Part shown: positions 15,464-24,423 of the stretch, in pieces
How the letters are laid out: each line of letters begins with the position of its first letter
How positions within the stretch are numbered: position 1 is the stretch's first letter
From: Prolixibacteraceae bacterium
GTDB taxonomy: Bacteria; Bacteroidota; Bacteroidia; Bacteroidales; Prolixibacteraceae
DNA length: 48,150 nucleotides
Assembly: GCA_947475715.1 (NCBI GenBank)
Contig: CANJNY010000023.1
Coordinates: 1-48,150 of the forward strand
Reading direction: 5' to 3'
Translations under genes and position numbers: made by a program
Notes under the pieces: generated by a model
What the model was told of the DNA's origin: nothing
Databases searched by the model: none
The model's input: the letters and a program-made list of their open reading frames with translations, nothing else

Positions 15464-15591
15464 AGCAGCTGGGAACTGGCTGCTGGCCGTTGGCAACCTA
15501 ACGACATATCTTCGGAGGTAATAAATATCCATTTGAAAAGAAGGTTCATACAGCGAAGATTTTGCCTGTAGCAAGCTGCCAGTGGCCAGAA
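15464..15591. repeat. Pair of GC-rich inverted imperfect repeats
   Basis: CTGGGAACTGGCTGCTGGC (15471-15489) and, on the opposite strand, CTGGCCACTGGCAGCTTGC (15573-15591) are clearly related and face each other across 83 bases. Their higher GC content and composition differ from the surrounding spacer between trxA and osmC. No open reading frame lies between them; they resemble short interspersed elements. Confidence 0.4.
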
Positions 15592-15629
15592 AAAAATATC
15601 ATCTAAGTGTAAACTATTAATTATCCAAA

Positions 15630-16058
15630 ATGAAACAAGATTTAAGTATTTCCTGGAAAGAAGGTATGGCATTTGAGACTGAAGTGAATGGTCATAAACT
15701 TATCCTGGATACCGGAGAACAATCTGGAGGGAACGATTTGGGTCCGAGACCAAAAATCCTGATGTTGGTCGCCCTTGCAGGGTGCACCGCAATGGATGTT
15801 ATTTCTATCCTAAGGAAAATGAGGGTTGAGCTTGAGAATTTTGATGTAAAAGTGGAAAGTGAGCAATCTGAGGAGCAACCTATCCATTATACGAGTATGC
15901 ACATCGTTTACGAATTCTGGGGTAAAGATTTGCCGGAAGATAAACTTGAGAAGGCCATTAATCTTTCACATGAACGATATTGCGGTGTATCAGCAGTTTA
16001 TCGCAAAGCTATGCCCGTAACGCACTCCTTTATTATTCATAATACAGCGAAGGAATAA
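15630..16058 (+). CDS. OsmC-family protein (organic hydroperoxide reductase-like)
   Basis: A 142-residue OsmC/Ohr superfamily protein. Seen: LGPRPKILMLVALAGCTAMDVISIL with Cys52 and SHERYCGVSAVY with Cys118, the two peroxidatic/resolving cysteines of the family, in a typical spacing. The early GGNDLGPRP segment is a usual dimer-interface motif. The family reduces organic hydroperoxides, generally with dithiol donors. It lies downstream of thioredoxin on the same strand after a 186-base spacer, so co-transcription is uncertain. The YhfA-like subgroup, whose role is less clear, is the closest alternative. Confidence 0.85.
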   Translation: MKQDLSISWKEGMAFETEVNGHKLILDTGEQSGGNDLGPRPKILMLVALAGCTAMDVISILRKMRVELENFDVKVESEQSEEQPIHYTSMHIVYEFWGKDLPEDKLEKAINLSHERYCGVSAVYRKAMPVTHSFIIHNTAKE

Positions 16059-16213
16059 TTTGCCGCAAAAAGGCAATTATAAATAAAGGGTAAGTTTATA
16101 ATTGCTGAATGATCGGTTTAGGACACCACTGTGTGGTTAACAACTATCTTTGTTCAACCATCCTAAAATCATGTTATCCCTTCAGGTTTTAAATAACAAA
16201 GTACATGACAATA

Positions 16214-16265
16214 AATTTTCAATTAAGAAGCGCAGTTAGAATGACTGCGCTTCTTATTGAAAATT
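16214..16265. terminator. Bidirectional hairpin terminator between convergent genes
   Basis: AAGAAGCGCAGT pairs with ACTGCGCTTCTT around a 7-base loop (16237-16243). The stem continues through AT pairs (AATTTTCAAT with ATTGAAAATT, one bulged T), giving over 20 paired positions. It serves the osmC-like gene on plus and the porin gene on minus. Confidence 0.75.
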
Positions 16266-16315
16266 AGGTAAAGCCTTGGGCTCATCCGAAATTCCTAAAT
16301 TTTATTCGATTATTC

Positions 16316-17920
16316 TTAGAACTTATAATTCAGACCTAGTGCACAACCCACGGTGTGTTTTGAGTAGGTTTCTGAATAATTGCCATAGATTCTGTCGACA
16401 AATGGTTTTTTTGCATCTTTGGCAGTGGCAACAATAGCACCTGCATCCAAACTAAAGTTAGGGGCAAGTTTAATTTCAAATCCGCCACCAAAACTATTAA
16501 TAACACTATTATAATAGATAAAATCGGTCTGAAACTGAGGATATACTCCCATCGAGGTGCGCAAGTAACCGCAGCTGACAGCCAATATACTGGTTAATTG
16601 ATATTGGGTACCTACAGCCACTTCCCATGAATTATGATCAATTACGCGTGGCTCATTATAAGTATTCATCCCCCAGTCAACCCCTTTGTCGTTATAATGG
16701 TTAAAAGAACCGGAAAGAGTAAGCTTCGAGATTTTATAATCCACACCAATTGAGATGATAGCAGGAATATTCCTTCCCGTTTTTTTCCCATCTTCAAACA
16801 AACCTGTACCATCATCTTTGGTCTTGTTTGTAAGGGTCATCTTAGTCATAAATTCATACTTTATGCCAATATTAAGGTTCTCAGTTGGTTTAATATCCAA
16901 CCCAACAATTGGGGTAACACCTGCCCCGGTTTGGGTAGCATCAACCTTCTTATCAAGTAATTCAGCTGCTGTTGTCGTCAATACATCAGCTTGCCCGTTA
17001 AGAGCTGCCGCTCCACCGTTGAATGTTGCCTGAATTGTGGAAAGATTCATTCGGTCAATCTCCGACTGTGTTTTTCCCGCCAGCTTTATTAAGCCCTGTT
17101 CCAGGGCAGTTCGCTGTTCCATCGATATATAGTTAGCCCCCTGAACTTGTGCCAAGGTATAACCACCTCCACCAAGTGAGATTAAAGGCTGAACACTTGC
17201 TGCTGCACCTTTGGCCTGAGCTGACATCCCATGTAATACAGCGGGGACTTCTGTACCCAGAAAGGCAGCTGCATTTTTAAATTCACCATTTACTCGAACT
17301 GAAATATTACTCAGATGACCCCGATAAATGCCCATAGTAGGCACATAACGTAGCCCTCCATACACAGAGAAAATTTTATTAATCTTAACTGAAGCCCCAC
17401 CTTGTATCCCCCAATTAAAAGACTTTCCCTTAAAATAGAAGTCGCTACTATAACCGTCAACGTTCATTCCTATTTTACTTAACCCTGATAATTTACCTGG
17501 AAGTGTGGAAATACCCTTATAAAAAGAGGGGAGTCCATTTTTGAATTCACCACTTGCTCCTCCACCGTTAGGGCCAAAACCAAGTGACAGGGCGAATTTA
17601 TCCTTTTTATAAACTGCAAATGCAGTTGGGAAAATCGGAATAGTTAACATTCCTTCAAACTTATTGTTGCTGAGTAAAGGAAAGCCACTTTCAATGGATT
17701 TAGTTTGAAAAATACTCTGGTTATGAACACTGATATAAAAGCCATTATCCATCAGCATAAGCCCTGCAGGATTGTAATAGACCGCATCAACCGATGTTGA
17801 AGCATTACGTGATAACATACGAATGTATTGGGCACTTTGATTCCCGTTTGTGAGTAAGCCGCCAGCAAAAGTCTGGTTGAAATACCATATTATTCCAGCA
17901 AAAATTATTATTTTTTTCAT
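16316..17920 (-). CDS. FadL/OmpP1/TodX-family outer membrane protein
   Basis: A 534-residue beta-barrel channel for hydrophobic compounds. Seen: an N-terminal signal sequence (MKKIIIFAGIIWYFNQTFA), then GGLLTNGNQSAQYIRMLSRN and AVYYNPAGLMLMDNGFYIS, the family hatch/N-terminal signature; many alternating strands; and a C-terminal LNYKF ending in Phe as expected for barrel insertion. An Ala/Gly/Gln-rich insert at about 210-320 (with coiled-coil-like segments) is longer than in E. coli FadL. It is monocistronic, convergent with the osmC-like gene. Substrate unknown, possibly aromatics or fatty acids. Confidence 0.85.
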   Translation of the reverse strand: MKKIIIFAGIIWYFNQTFAGGLLTNGNQSAQYIRMLSRNASTSVDAVYYNPAGLMLMDNGFYISVHNQSIFQTKSIESGFPLLSNNKFEGMLTIPIFPTAFAVYKKDKFALSLGFGPNGGGASGEFKNGLPSFYKGISTLPGKLSGLSKIGMNVDGYSSDFYFKGKSFNWGIQGGASVKINKIFSVYGGLRYVPTMGIYRGHLSNISVRVNGEFKNAAAFLGTEVPAVLHGMSAQAKGAAASVQPLISLGGGGYTLAQVQGANYISMEQRTALEQGLIKLAGKTQSEIDRMNLSTIQATFNGGAAALNGQADVLTTTAAELLDKKVDATQTGAGVTPIVGLDIKPTENLNIGIKYEFMTKMTLTNKTKDDGTGLFEDGKKTGRNIPAIISIGVDYKISKLTLSGSFNHYNDKGVDWGMNTYNEPRVIDHNSWEVAVGTQYQLTSILAVSCGYLRTSMGVYPQFQTDFIYYNSVINSFGGGFEIKLAPNFSLDAGAIVATAKDAKKPFVDRIYGNYSETYSKHTVGCALGLNYKF

Positions 17921-18253
17921 CCGTTTAAATTTTAGTTAGCAGCGCAAATATATTAAATAATAAAACAATTACAAGGTTGAAATTTGATTATCAGGAGCAT
18001 ATGAATTTCTTTTAAAATAATCATTTATTTTAAAAAAAAGGCAAATTCCAAATAGAATAAGTGGCATAAAATATATTGTTCAAGCATAAGATTTGAACTA
18101 TATCGAGGTCTTTTTCGTGCAGACCAATAAATATCCTAAATTCCGGCACAAAAAAGAGTGACAAATCTGAATACTGAAGCCAGTATCGATTTGTCACTCT
18201 TCCGGATAAAAAAACGAAAATAAGATGATTTAATAGCGAAGAGATAAAATGAT
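17921..18253. other. Spacer upstream of the porin gene
   Basis: AT-rich spacer without a gene between the porin start and the rubrerythrin stop. The only clear structure is the rubrerythrin terminator at 18150-18201. No consensus promoter with both boxes was seen for the porin. Confidence 0.5.
18150..18201 (-). terminator. Intrinsic terminator of rubrerythrin
   Basis: On the minus strand GATTTGTCACTCTT's partner arms (18188-18201 with 18154-18167) form a 14-bp stem containing a second 6-bp stem, ATACTG (18171-18176) with CAGTAT (18181-18186), around an AAGC loop. Six T residues follow on the minus strand (18150-18155). Confidence 0.8.
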
Positions 18254-18829
18254 TTAATAACCGGAATCTTTAATTTCAAAATAAGCCTGAGGATGGAGGC
18301 AGGCAGGACAATTCAAAGGAGGTTTTGTTCCTTCGTGAAGGTACCCGCAATTACGGCATTTCCATACCACTTTTCCATCGCTTTCAAATACTTTACCATT
18401 ATCAAGATTCGAATAGAGGGTATTATAACGTTCTTCATGTGCCATTTCAACTTTTGAGATGAGCTTAAAAGCTGCCGCAACTTCGTGGTATCCTTCTTCC
18501 GCAGCTATCCTGGAAAATTCAGGGTATAACGAAGTCCACTCTTCGTTTTCCCCCGCAGCGGCGGCTTTAAGATTTTCAAGCGTTGAACCAATAACTCCGG
18601 AAGAATAAGTGGCTGTTATTTCAACCAGACCTCCTTCAAGAAATTTAAAAAAACGTTTTGCATGTTCCCTTTCATTTAAGGCTGTTTCATCAAAAATCGC
18701 AGAAATTTGTTCCAATCCCTCCTTTTTTGCCTGTTTTGCAAAATAATCGTATCTCATCCGGGCTTGCGATTCACCGGCAAATGCCTTGAGCAGATTTTGT
18801 TCTGTTCTTGATCCTATAATGCTTTTCAT
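18254..18829 (-). CDS. Rubrerythrin
   Basis: A diiron peroxidase that reduces hydrogen peroxide in anaerobes; 191 residues. Seen: ferritin-like four-helix domain with ligand residues Glu20 (AGESQAR), Glu53 and His56 (NEREHAKRF), a Glu94-Glu97 region, and Glu128/His131 (VEMAHEERY); then a C-terminal rubredoxin domain with CRNC (158-161) and CPAC (174-177) that holds the mononuclear iron. All expected ligands are present. Monocistronic with a strong terminator; it points to an oxygen-sensitive lifestyle. NADH-linked electron supply through a partner protein is not encoded nearby. Confidence 0.93.
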   Translation of the reverse strand: MKSIIGSRTEQNLLKAFAGESQARMRYDYFAKQAKKEGLEQISAIFDETALNEREHAKRFFKFLEGGLVEITATYSSGVIGSTLENLKAAAAGENEEWTSLYPEFSRIAAEEGYHEVAAAFKLISKVEMAHEERYNTLYSNLDNGKVFESDGKVVWKCRNCGYLHEGTKPPLNCPACLHPQAYFEIKDSGY

Positions 18830-19062
18830 GAGTAAATAATTTGTTTTTATTACTATTTGAAATAGTCCAGGATTTAAAATACATGTCTATGGATTGCTTG
18901 TATTCTCCTCACCATTGCAAATGACCGTAATATTAATTTGAATAAACAACTCTAAGGTTAATAAAATAGCAATAAAAATATATGATTAAAGTTACAATAA
19001 AATGCTATTATATTTTGTAAAAACAGAATGTATTTTGACGATTTTTCGAATGAAATTTAAGG

Positions 19063-19092
19063 ACAAAAAAAATGGGGATATTACTCCCCATT
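19063..19092 (-). terminator. Intrinsic terminator of citrate synthase
   Basis: AATGGGGA (19071-19078) and TCCCCATT (19085-19092) form an 8-bp stem with a 6-base loop. On the minus strand it is followed by eight T residues (complement of the A run 19065-19072). It lies 20 bases after the stop. Confidence 0.85.
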
Positions 19093-19111
19093 ATATTGAT
19101 AATCTATAAAA

Positions 19112-20425
19112 TTAGATACCCGCTTTTTCCTTAAACCATTCGAGTGTTTCAGACGAAGGTCTTTCAAGGGGAAGATTATACATTCTGTCCCAGACCAGTT
19201 GTGACAACACACCTAAAGCCCGGCTAACACCAAACATTACCGTGTAGAAAAAATATTCGTCAATACCATAATGTTGAAGAAGAGCACCGGAGAAAGCATC
19301 TACATTTGGCCATGGATTCTTAACTTTACCCAGTGACTTGAGAATCGGAGGGACAATATCGTAAAGCATATTTACAATATTAATTATCTTATCATCCTTA
19401 ACATATTTTTCGGCAAACAGTTGCTGAGCGGTAAACCGTGGATCAGTCACCCTCAAAACAGCATGGCCATAACCTGGGATAACTTTACCTTCAGAGATTG
19501 TTTTACGTACATATGTTTCAATTTTTTCGCGGATTACTTTTTCATCCATATCGTCACCGATAACTTTGATCATATCATAAATCCAAAACATAACCTCTTG
19601 ATTTGCATAGCCATGCAAAGGTCCGGCTAATCCAAGCATACCTGCGGCATAGGAATAGTATGGATTACTTAAAGCAGATCCAACGAGATGGGTCGCATGA
19701 GCAGAAACATTACCACCCTCATGATCGGCATGTATATTCATGTACATGCGGAACAGGCGATAGATTTCTTCGTCATCATAGCCCATCATATGGGCAAAGT
19801 TGGCAGCCCAGTCAAGATCACGATCCGGCTCTATAAAACTACCATCCTTAAAGCTCCTACGATAAATATAAGCAGCAATAACAGGAAGACGAGCTATAAG
19901 ATTCATGACATCTTCATAGGTTGTATCCCAATAATCATTTTTGTTTATACCTGCTCTATGTGCTTTTTGGAAAATAGAATCTGTAGCCATTGAAATAATA
20001 GCAGTACTAAACTGAGTCATTGGTTTAGCAGTTGTAGGCATTGCTTCCAGAACCTTAATAACATGGTATGGTACGTGGCTGCGGTTATACCATTCCTTAC
20101 TAAGGAATTCTACATCTTGCGGGGTAGGTAATTCACCAAGTAGCATCAAATAAAAAAGACCTTCAGGTAAAGGTTCACCTTCAGGGGAATTTTTAGGAAG
20201 TAATTCCTGCAACTCGCTAATAGAATAACCCCGATATCTGATTCCATTTTCCGGATCGAGTTTGGAAGTAACCGTTAACAAACTGGTCATTCCTTTCATC
20301 CCGGTTAGAATTTGGTCAATATTAACATCTTCAACGACAACATTGCCAAATTCACTAATTAGCCGTTTAACAACTGCGCGTTCTTGCACCCCTTTTTCCA
20401 GAAGTTTTTTCTTAATGTAGTCCAT
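19112..20425 (-). CDS. gltA: Citrate synthase, mitochondrial-like type
   Basis: It condenses acetyl-CoA with oxaloacetate; 437 residues. Seen: NIHADHEGGNVSAHATHLVG (230-249), GPLHGYANQEVM (268-279) with catalytic His271, PGYGHAVLRVTDPRF, and PNVDAFSGALLQ with the catalytic Asp, ending FGVSRALGVLSQLVWDRMYN and LPLERPSS. These blocks follow the animal mitochondrial enzyme much more closely than the hexameric E. coli GltA, so it should be a dimer lacking the NADH site (inference). Such eukaryote-like enzymes are known in Bacteroidota (from memory). Monocistronic. Confidence 0.9.
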   Translation of the reverse strand: MDYIKKKLLEKGVQERAVVKRLISEFGNVVVEDVNIDQILTGMKGMTSLLTVTSKLDPENGIRYRGYSISELQELLPKNSPEGEPLPEGLFYLMLLGELPTPQDVEFLSKEWYNRSHVPYHVIKVLEAMPTTAKPMTQFSTAIISMATDSIFQKAHRAGINKNDYWDTTYEDVMNLIARLPVIAAYIYRRSFKDGSFIEPDRDLDWAANFAHMMGYDDEEIYRLFRMYMNIHADHEGGNVSAHATHLVGSALSNPYYSYAAGMLGLAGPLHGYANQEVMFWIYDMIKVIGDDMDEKVIREKIETYVRKTISEGKVIPGYGHAVLRVTDPRFTAQQLFAEKYVKDDKIINIVNMLYDIVPPILKSLGKVKNPWPNVDAFSGALLQHYGIDEYFFYTVMFGVSRALGVLSQLVWDRMYNLPLERPSSETLEWFKEKAGI

Positions 20426-20434
20426 TTAAGTATT

Positions 20435-20469
20435 AAATAGTTTTTGCAAATAGTTTTTGCAAATAGTTT
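20435..20469. repeat. 13-bp direct repeat upstream of gltA
   Basis: AAATAGTTTTTGC occurs at 20435-20447 and 20448-20460 and begins a third time (AAATAGTTT, 20461-20469), ten bases upstream of the gltA start codon. It would lie in the 5' leader; it could be slippage-generated or a regulator site. Confidence 0.6.
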
Positions 20470-20582
20470 ATCAAATATATATATTTTTTGTCAAGAATTA
20501 GTCTATATCAGACTAATGTTCATATTTAAACAAAAAAAAGAAAAAAAGGTTGCGGAAAATGTTAAATAAAGAAAAAAGAAAA

Positions 20583-20613
20583 GAAAAAAAAAGGGCAACT
20601 CTCGTTGCCCTTT
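20583..20613 (-). terminator. Terminator of the ribosomal superoperon
   Basis: AAAGGGCAAC (20590-20599) and GTTGCCCTTT (20604-20613) form a perfect 10-bp stem with a TCTC loop, 18 bases after the rplQ stop. On the minus strand it runs into T8-C-T4, a strong intrinsic terminator. Confidence 0.9.
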
Positions 20614-20631
20614 AGAATATAATAAATTCTA

Positions 20632-21162
20632 CTATTCAGCGCTTTCTTCCGATTTTGACTCGGCTTCTGGAGCTTGATCCGATACTTTTTCAGCAACAGG
20701 TTCCACGGTCTCCTTTTTAGGAGTCTCAGCAGCTGGAGAATCTGATTTTTTTCTGGATCTGCGTTTTTTACCGGACTCTTTCTTGCTGACAGACAACATA
20801 TTTTCATTATAGTCTACCAACTCGATAATACACATTTCAGCATTATCACCAAGACGATTACCTACTTTCAAGATTCGGGTATAGCCACCCGGACGGTCGC
20901 CGATCTTGATTACGATATCCCTGAACAATTCGGTAACAACAGTTTTACTTTGCAACAGGCTAAACACTTCGCGGCGATTGTGAGTAGTATCACTTTTCGC
21001 ACGGGTAAGGATCGGTTCAACATAAACGCGCAATGCTTTAGCCTTGGCAAGCGTAGTGCTAATCCTTTTATGCAGGAGTAGGGAATTTGCCATATTAGCC
21101 AACATCGCATGCCGATGAGAACTGGTTCTACCTAAATGATTGAAACTTTTTCTATGTCTCAT
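20632..21162 (-). CDS. rplQ: 50S ribosomal protein L17
   Basis: Core of about 125 residues matching L17 ([20 protein letters not shown], then [20 protein letters not shown]), located near the peptide exit tunnel. The remaining 50 residues form a low-complexity tail rich in Lys, Ser, Glu and Ala ([10 protein letters not shown] then [20 protein letters not shown]), switching from basic to acidic; such tails occur in Bacteroidota L17 and are absent from the E. coli protein. It ends the operon, 5 bases after rpoA. Confidence 0.93.
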   Translation of the reverse strand: MRHRKSFNHLGRTSSHRHAMLANMANSLLLHKRISTTLAKAKALRVYVEPILTRAKSDTTHNRREVFSLLQSKTVVTELFRDIVIKIGDRPGGYTRILKVGNRLGDNAEMCIIELVDYNENMLSVSKKESGKKRRSRKKSDSPAAETPKKETVEPVAEKVSDQAPEAESKSEESAE

Positions 21163-21167
21163 TGCTA

Positions 21168-22160
21168 TTATTCCTTGTCTAATTTATACTTACTGATATC
21201 CATCCCAAAACTTAAACCGAGGTTAACCAATAAATCGTCTAGTTCGGTTAATGATTTCTTTCCGAAATTCCGGAATTTCAATAAGTCGTTACGATTATAA
21301 GTTACCAATTCACCTAAAGTATCCACATCAGCTGCTTTAAGGCAATTAAGAGCCCTTACAGACAGATCAAGATCCACCAGACGATTTTTAAGAAGCTGAC
21401 GCATATGGAGAATCTCTTCATCAAACTCTTCATTTGCGAATTTTTCATCAGAATCGAGGGTGATTTTCTCGTCGGAGAAAAGCATAAAATGATAAATTAA
21501 AATTTTAGCTGCTTCCTTCAAGGCATCTTTAGGATAGATCGATCCGTCAGTTGTGATTTCGATAAGAAGTTTCTCGTAGTCTGTTTTTTGTTCTACGCGA
21601 TAATTCTCGATATCGTACTTAACATTTTTTATTGGTGTGAAGATCGAATCGATTGGGATTACGCCAAACTCCTCTTCGGAGGGCTTATTCTCGACCCCGG
21701 GAACATATCCGCGACCCTTTTCGATTGAGAGTTCAATCTGAAGTTTCACCTCAGGTTCCATATTACAGATCAACAATTCAGGATTAAGGACCCTAAATCC
21801 TGTGATGAAATTATTAATATCTCCGGCTTTAAAGGTATCCTGACCAAAAATAGTCACAGAAACTTTTTCGCTGTCGAAGTCATCAACTACCTTTTTGAAA
21901 CGGATTTGTTTCAAATTAAGGATCATCTCGGTTACATCCTCTATTACACCGGGGATTGTGGAGAATTCATGCTCCACCCCTTCTATTTTGATCGTTGTGA
22001 TTGCGTACCCTTCTAACGACGACAATAAAATCCTGCGAAGAGCATTACCGATAGTAATCCCGTACCCAGGTTCAAGTGGACGAAATTCGAATTTTCCAAT
22101 CCGATTGTCCGACTCAATCATTATCACCTTATCCGGCTTCTGGAAAGCTAAAATTGCCAT
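21168..22160 (-). CDS. rpoA: RNA polymerase alpha subunit
   Basis: 330 residues. N-terminal dimerisation domain with [20 protein letters not shown] (about 27-46), the beta/beta' contact region, and a C-terminal domain with [20 protein letters not shown] and [15 protein letters not shown], the helix-hairpin-helix DNA-binding part. An acidic linker ([14 protein letters not shown]) joins them. It is between rpsD (17-base gap) and rplQ, the usual alpha-operon place. Nothing missing. Confidence 0.96.
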   Translation of the reverse strand: MAILAFQKPDKVIMIESDNRIGKFEFRPLEPGYGITIGNALRRILLSSLEGYAITTIKIEGVEHEFSTIPGVIEDVTEMILNLKQIRFKKVVDDFDSEKVSVTIFGQDTFKAGDINNFITGFRVLNPELLICNMEPEVKLQIELSIEKGRGYVPGVENKPSEEEFGVIPIDSIFTPIKNVKYDIENYRVEQKTDYEKLLIEITTDGSIYPKDALKEAAKILIYHFMLFSDEKITLDSDEKFANEEFDEEILHMRQLLKNRLVDLDLSVRALNCLKAADVDTLGELVTYNRNDLLKFRNFGKKSLTELDDLLVNLGLSFGMDISKYKLDKE

Positions 22161-22177
22161 AAACCTAAATATTATTT

Positions 22178-22786
22178 TTATTTCGAATATAATTCGACGA
22201 TTAATTGCTCCTTGATATTTTCGGGAATTTCTTCACGACCAGGAACATTCAGAAACTTGCCAGATTTGGCTTCGCCATCCCATTCAAGCCAGGGATATTT
22301 GTTGTGGCGTTGTGTCGCCAGGCAATCGGTAATCGCGATAAGCGATTTCGATTTTTCGCGTACACTGACCACTTCACCCGGGCGAAGTGTGTAAGACGGA
22401 ATATTTACAACAGATCCGTTAATAACAATGTGTTTATGAGAAACCAGCTGACGTGCAGCTGCGCGGCTTGGTGCAATACCAAGACGATAAACTACATTGT
22501 CAAGACGGCTTTCAAGAAGCTGTAAAAGAACGGTTCCGGTGACTCCTTTATGCGAATGTGCTTTTTCAAAAAGGTTGCGGAATTGACGTTCAAGTACACC
22601 ATACATGTATTTCGCCTTTTGTTTTTCCTTCAGCTGTGTTCCGTATTCAGAAACTTTTTTCCGGCGTTTGCTGTTTCCATGCATTCCCGGAGGAAAATTT
22701 TTATGCTCAAAAGCTTTATCGGGGCCATAAATTGCCTCCCCGAATTTTCTTGAAATCTTGGATTTTGGACCAATATATCTTGCCAT
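22178..22786 (-). CDS. rpsD: 30S ribosomal protein S4
   Basis: 202 residues; primary 16S rRNA-binding protein. The N-terminus [20 protein letters not shown] lacks the zinc-binding cysteines found in some S4 forms. The S4 RNA-binding domain is evident in [20 protein letters not shown] and [20 protein letters not shown]. The C-terminal [15 protein letters not shown] is canonical. In many bacteria S4 represses its own operon; no leader structure was identified here. Confidence 0.96.
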   Translation of the reverse strand: MARYIGPKSKISRKFGEAIYGPDKAFEHKNFPPGMHGNSKRRKKVSEYGTQLKEKQKAKYMYGVLERQFRNLFEKAHSHKGVTGTVLLQLLESRLDNVVYRLGIAPSRAAARQLVSHKHIVINGSVVNIPSYTLRPGEVVSVREKSKSLIAITDCLATQRHNKYPWLEWDGEAKSGKFLNVPGREEIPENIKEQLIVELYSK

Positions 22787-22815
22787 GTGATTTTACGTTT
22801 AAAAGTACCTATTAA

Positions 22816-23205
22816 TTAAACACGACGACGTTTAGGAGGACGGCATCCATTATGTGGCAAAGGTGTAACATCCACAATTTCAGTCACCTGAATTCCAACG
22901 TTAGCCATTGCCCGAATAGCAGACTCACGTCCGTTTCCCGGTCCTTTAACGAAAACCTTTACCTTGCGTAAACCAAGATCGAAAGCTGTTTTAGCGCACT
23001 CTTCAGATGCAGTTTGAGCTGCATAGGGAGTATTCTTTTTTGATCCTCTAAACCCTTTTTTACCAGCCGATGACCAGGAAATTACTTCCCCGTTATTATT
23101 GGTCATCGAAATGATAATATTATTAAAAGAGGATGATACGTGAGCCTGTCCTACAGGTTCAATATTAACCACTCTTTTCTTTGAAACTCCAGTCTTTTTT
23201 GCCAT
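22816..23205 (-). CDS. rpsK: 30S ribosomal protein S11
   Basis: 129 residues, platform protein at the decoding side. Signatures: [20 protein letters not shown], then [29 protein letters not shown] and the C-terminal [13 protein letters not shown]. It lies 12 bases after rpsM, and the 29-base gap to rpsD has no hairpin. Confidence 0.96.
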   Translation of the reverse strand: MAKKTGVSKKRVVNIEPVGQAHVSSSFNNIIISMTNNNGEVISWSSAGKKGFRGSKKNTPYAAQTASEECAKTAFDLGLRKVKVFVKGPGNGRESAIRAMANVGIQVTEIVDVTPLPHNGCRPPKRRRV

Positions 23206-23217
23206 TGCTACTTACAA

Positions 23218-23595
23218 TTATTTAGTGGCTTTTTTCTTATTTGCAACTGTTTTCTTCCTACCCTTACGTGTCCTGGCATTGTTTTTAGTACTTTGCCCAC
23301 GCACCGGTAATCCGATACGATGACGAATACCACGGTAGCATCCAATGTCCATTAATCGCTTAATGGAGATCTGATATTCCGACCGTAATTCGCCTTCTAC
23401 TTTGTAACTTTCCGTAATTACCTTACGAATTGCCCCTAGCTGCTCATCATTCCAATCGCTAACTTTGATGTTCTTATCAACACCAGCTTTCTCGAAAATC
23501 AATTGTGAGCGGCTACGGCCTACCCCATAAATATAAGTCAAAGCGATTTCGCCTCTCTTATTATTTGGTATATCTACGCCAACTATACGAGCCAT
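23218..23595 (-). CDS. rpsM: 30S ribosomal protein S13
   Basis: 125 residues, head protein contacting tRNA and forming subunit bridges. Signatures: [20 protein letters not shown] at the start, [20 protein letters not shown] and [13 protein letters not shown] near the end, followed by a Lys-rich tail reaching toward the P site. The 38-base gap from rpmJ is the largest inside this part of the operon. Confidence 0.96.
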   Translation of the reverse strand: MARIVGVDIPNNKRGEIALTYIYGVGRSRSQLIFEKAGVDKNIKVSDWNDEQLGAIRKVITESYKVEGELRSEYQISIKRLMDIGCYRGIRHRIGLPVRGQSTKNNARTRKGRKKTVANKKKATK

Positions 23596-23633
23596 ATTCT
23601 TATACGAATTAAAAATCTTACAAAATTAACATA

Positions 23634-23750
23634 TTATCCCTGACGTTGTTTAAACTTAGGATTTTTTTTGTTGATAACGTAGAGACGCCCTTTACGGCTG
23701 ACAATCTTACAATCTGCACTACGTTTTTTAATAGATGCCCTTACTTTCAT
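23634..23750 (-). CDS. rpmJ: 50S ribosomal protein L36 (zinc-free form)
   Basis: A 38-residue protein, [20 protein letters not shown] then [18 protein letters not shown]. It matches L36 throughout, but of the usual four zinc ligands (C11, C14, C27, H33) only Cys14 remains; the others are Ser, Asn and Lys. This is the C-minus type, which does not need zinc. It lies between infA (12-base gap) and rpsM, its standard place. Confidence 0.93.
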   Translation of the reverse strand: MKVRASIKKRSADCKIVSRKGRLYVINKKNPKFKQRQG

Positions 23751-23762
23751 TATTCCTACGTT

Positions 23763-23984
23763 TTAATTTTTGTATCTGAAAGATATTCTCCCTTTGCTCA
23801 AGTCGTAAGGAGACATTTCAACTTTTACTTTGTCACCGGGGAGAATCTTAATGTAGTGCATGCGCATCTTTCCCGAGATATGGGCCGTGATCACATGACC
23901 ATTTTGCAATTCAACCCGAAACATTGCGTTAGACAATGCTTCAATTATGGTTCCGTCCTGTTCTATAAATGCTTGTTTTGACAT
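23763..23984 (-). CDS. infA: Translation initiation factor IF-1
   Basis: 73 residues, single OB-fold S1-like domain. Signatures: [40 protein letters not shown] and [16 protein letters not shown], matching IF-1 end to end. It binds the 30S A site with IF-2 and IF-3. It begins the distal half of the superoperon after a 439-base gap, so a separate promoter is likely; TAATTTTG (minus strand, 24003-24010) fits the -7 box but has no good partner. Confidence 0.95.
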   Translation of the reverse strand: MSKQAFIEQDGTIIEALSNAMFRVELQNGHVITAHISGKMRMHYIKILPGDKVKVEMSPYDLSKGRISFRYKN

Positions 23985-24423
23985 AGAAACTTATTACTTC
24001 TCCAAAATTACTGTAACAGTTGAAGACCTGTAAACTCTCACTTTTCGCCCGAAGGGCGATTCAATAAACGTCCACAAAATCAATGAGAAATCAGTTATTA
24101 AATAACTTGTCTGAATAGATACTGACATTCTATACGATAAAACCGTACTGAAGGTTTCGCTTTGCCGCGCTTGTATTGCCAGCAGATAAATGGCAAACAA
24201 TCATTATAAAACAATTTCTGCATGAATCTTTTTCCGGAAAACCGAAAAATTAAACAGGATCAGAAACACAGTAAATAAACAAACGTTGATTCTCAAAAAT
24301 CTTTCACAGAACGCATCAGCATAATTCCTATTTGAATTAACACTGATTATATAATGCTTTTCAGCTAACTAGCTATTGAAAAACCTAAAAAGTTAATCTA
24401 CCCTTAACGGGAAGGTTCCCAAA
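23985..24423. other. 439-bp gene-free gap between secY and infA
   Basis: All six frames were considered and no adk or map (methionine aminopeptidase) sequence or remnant is recognisable. A tight hairpin TCGCCC-GAA-GGGCGA lies at 24045-24059. A possible -7 box for infA (minus strand TAATTTTG) is at 24003-24010, which would give a very short leader. The remainder is AT-rich and featureless. Confidence 0.6.

Noticed and set aside
19688-19993. Plus-strand gene of 101 codons
   Set aside because: Antisense to citrate synthase, whose conserved active-site blocks use the other strand.
24045-24059. Terminator of secY at the TCGCCC-GAA-GGGCGA hairpin
   Set aside because: It has only six pairs and no T tract on the minus strand, and it lies over 360 bases after the secY stop; kept only as a structural note.
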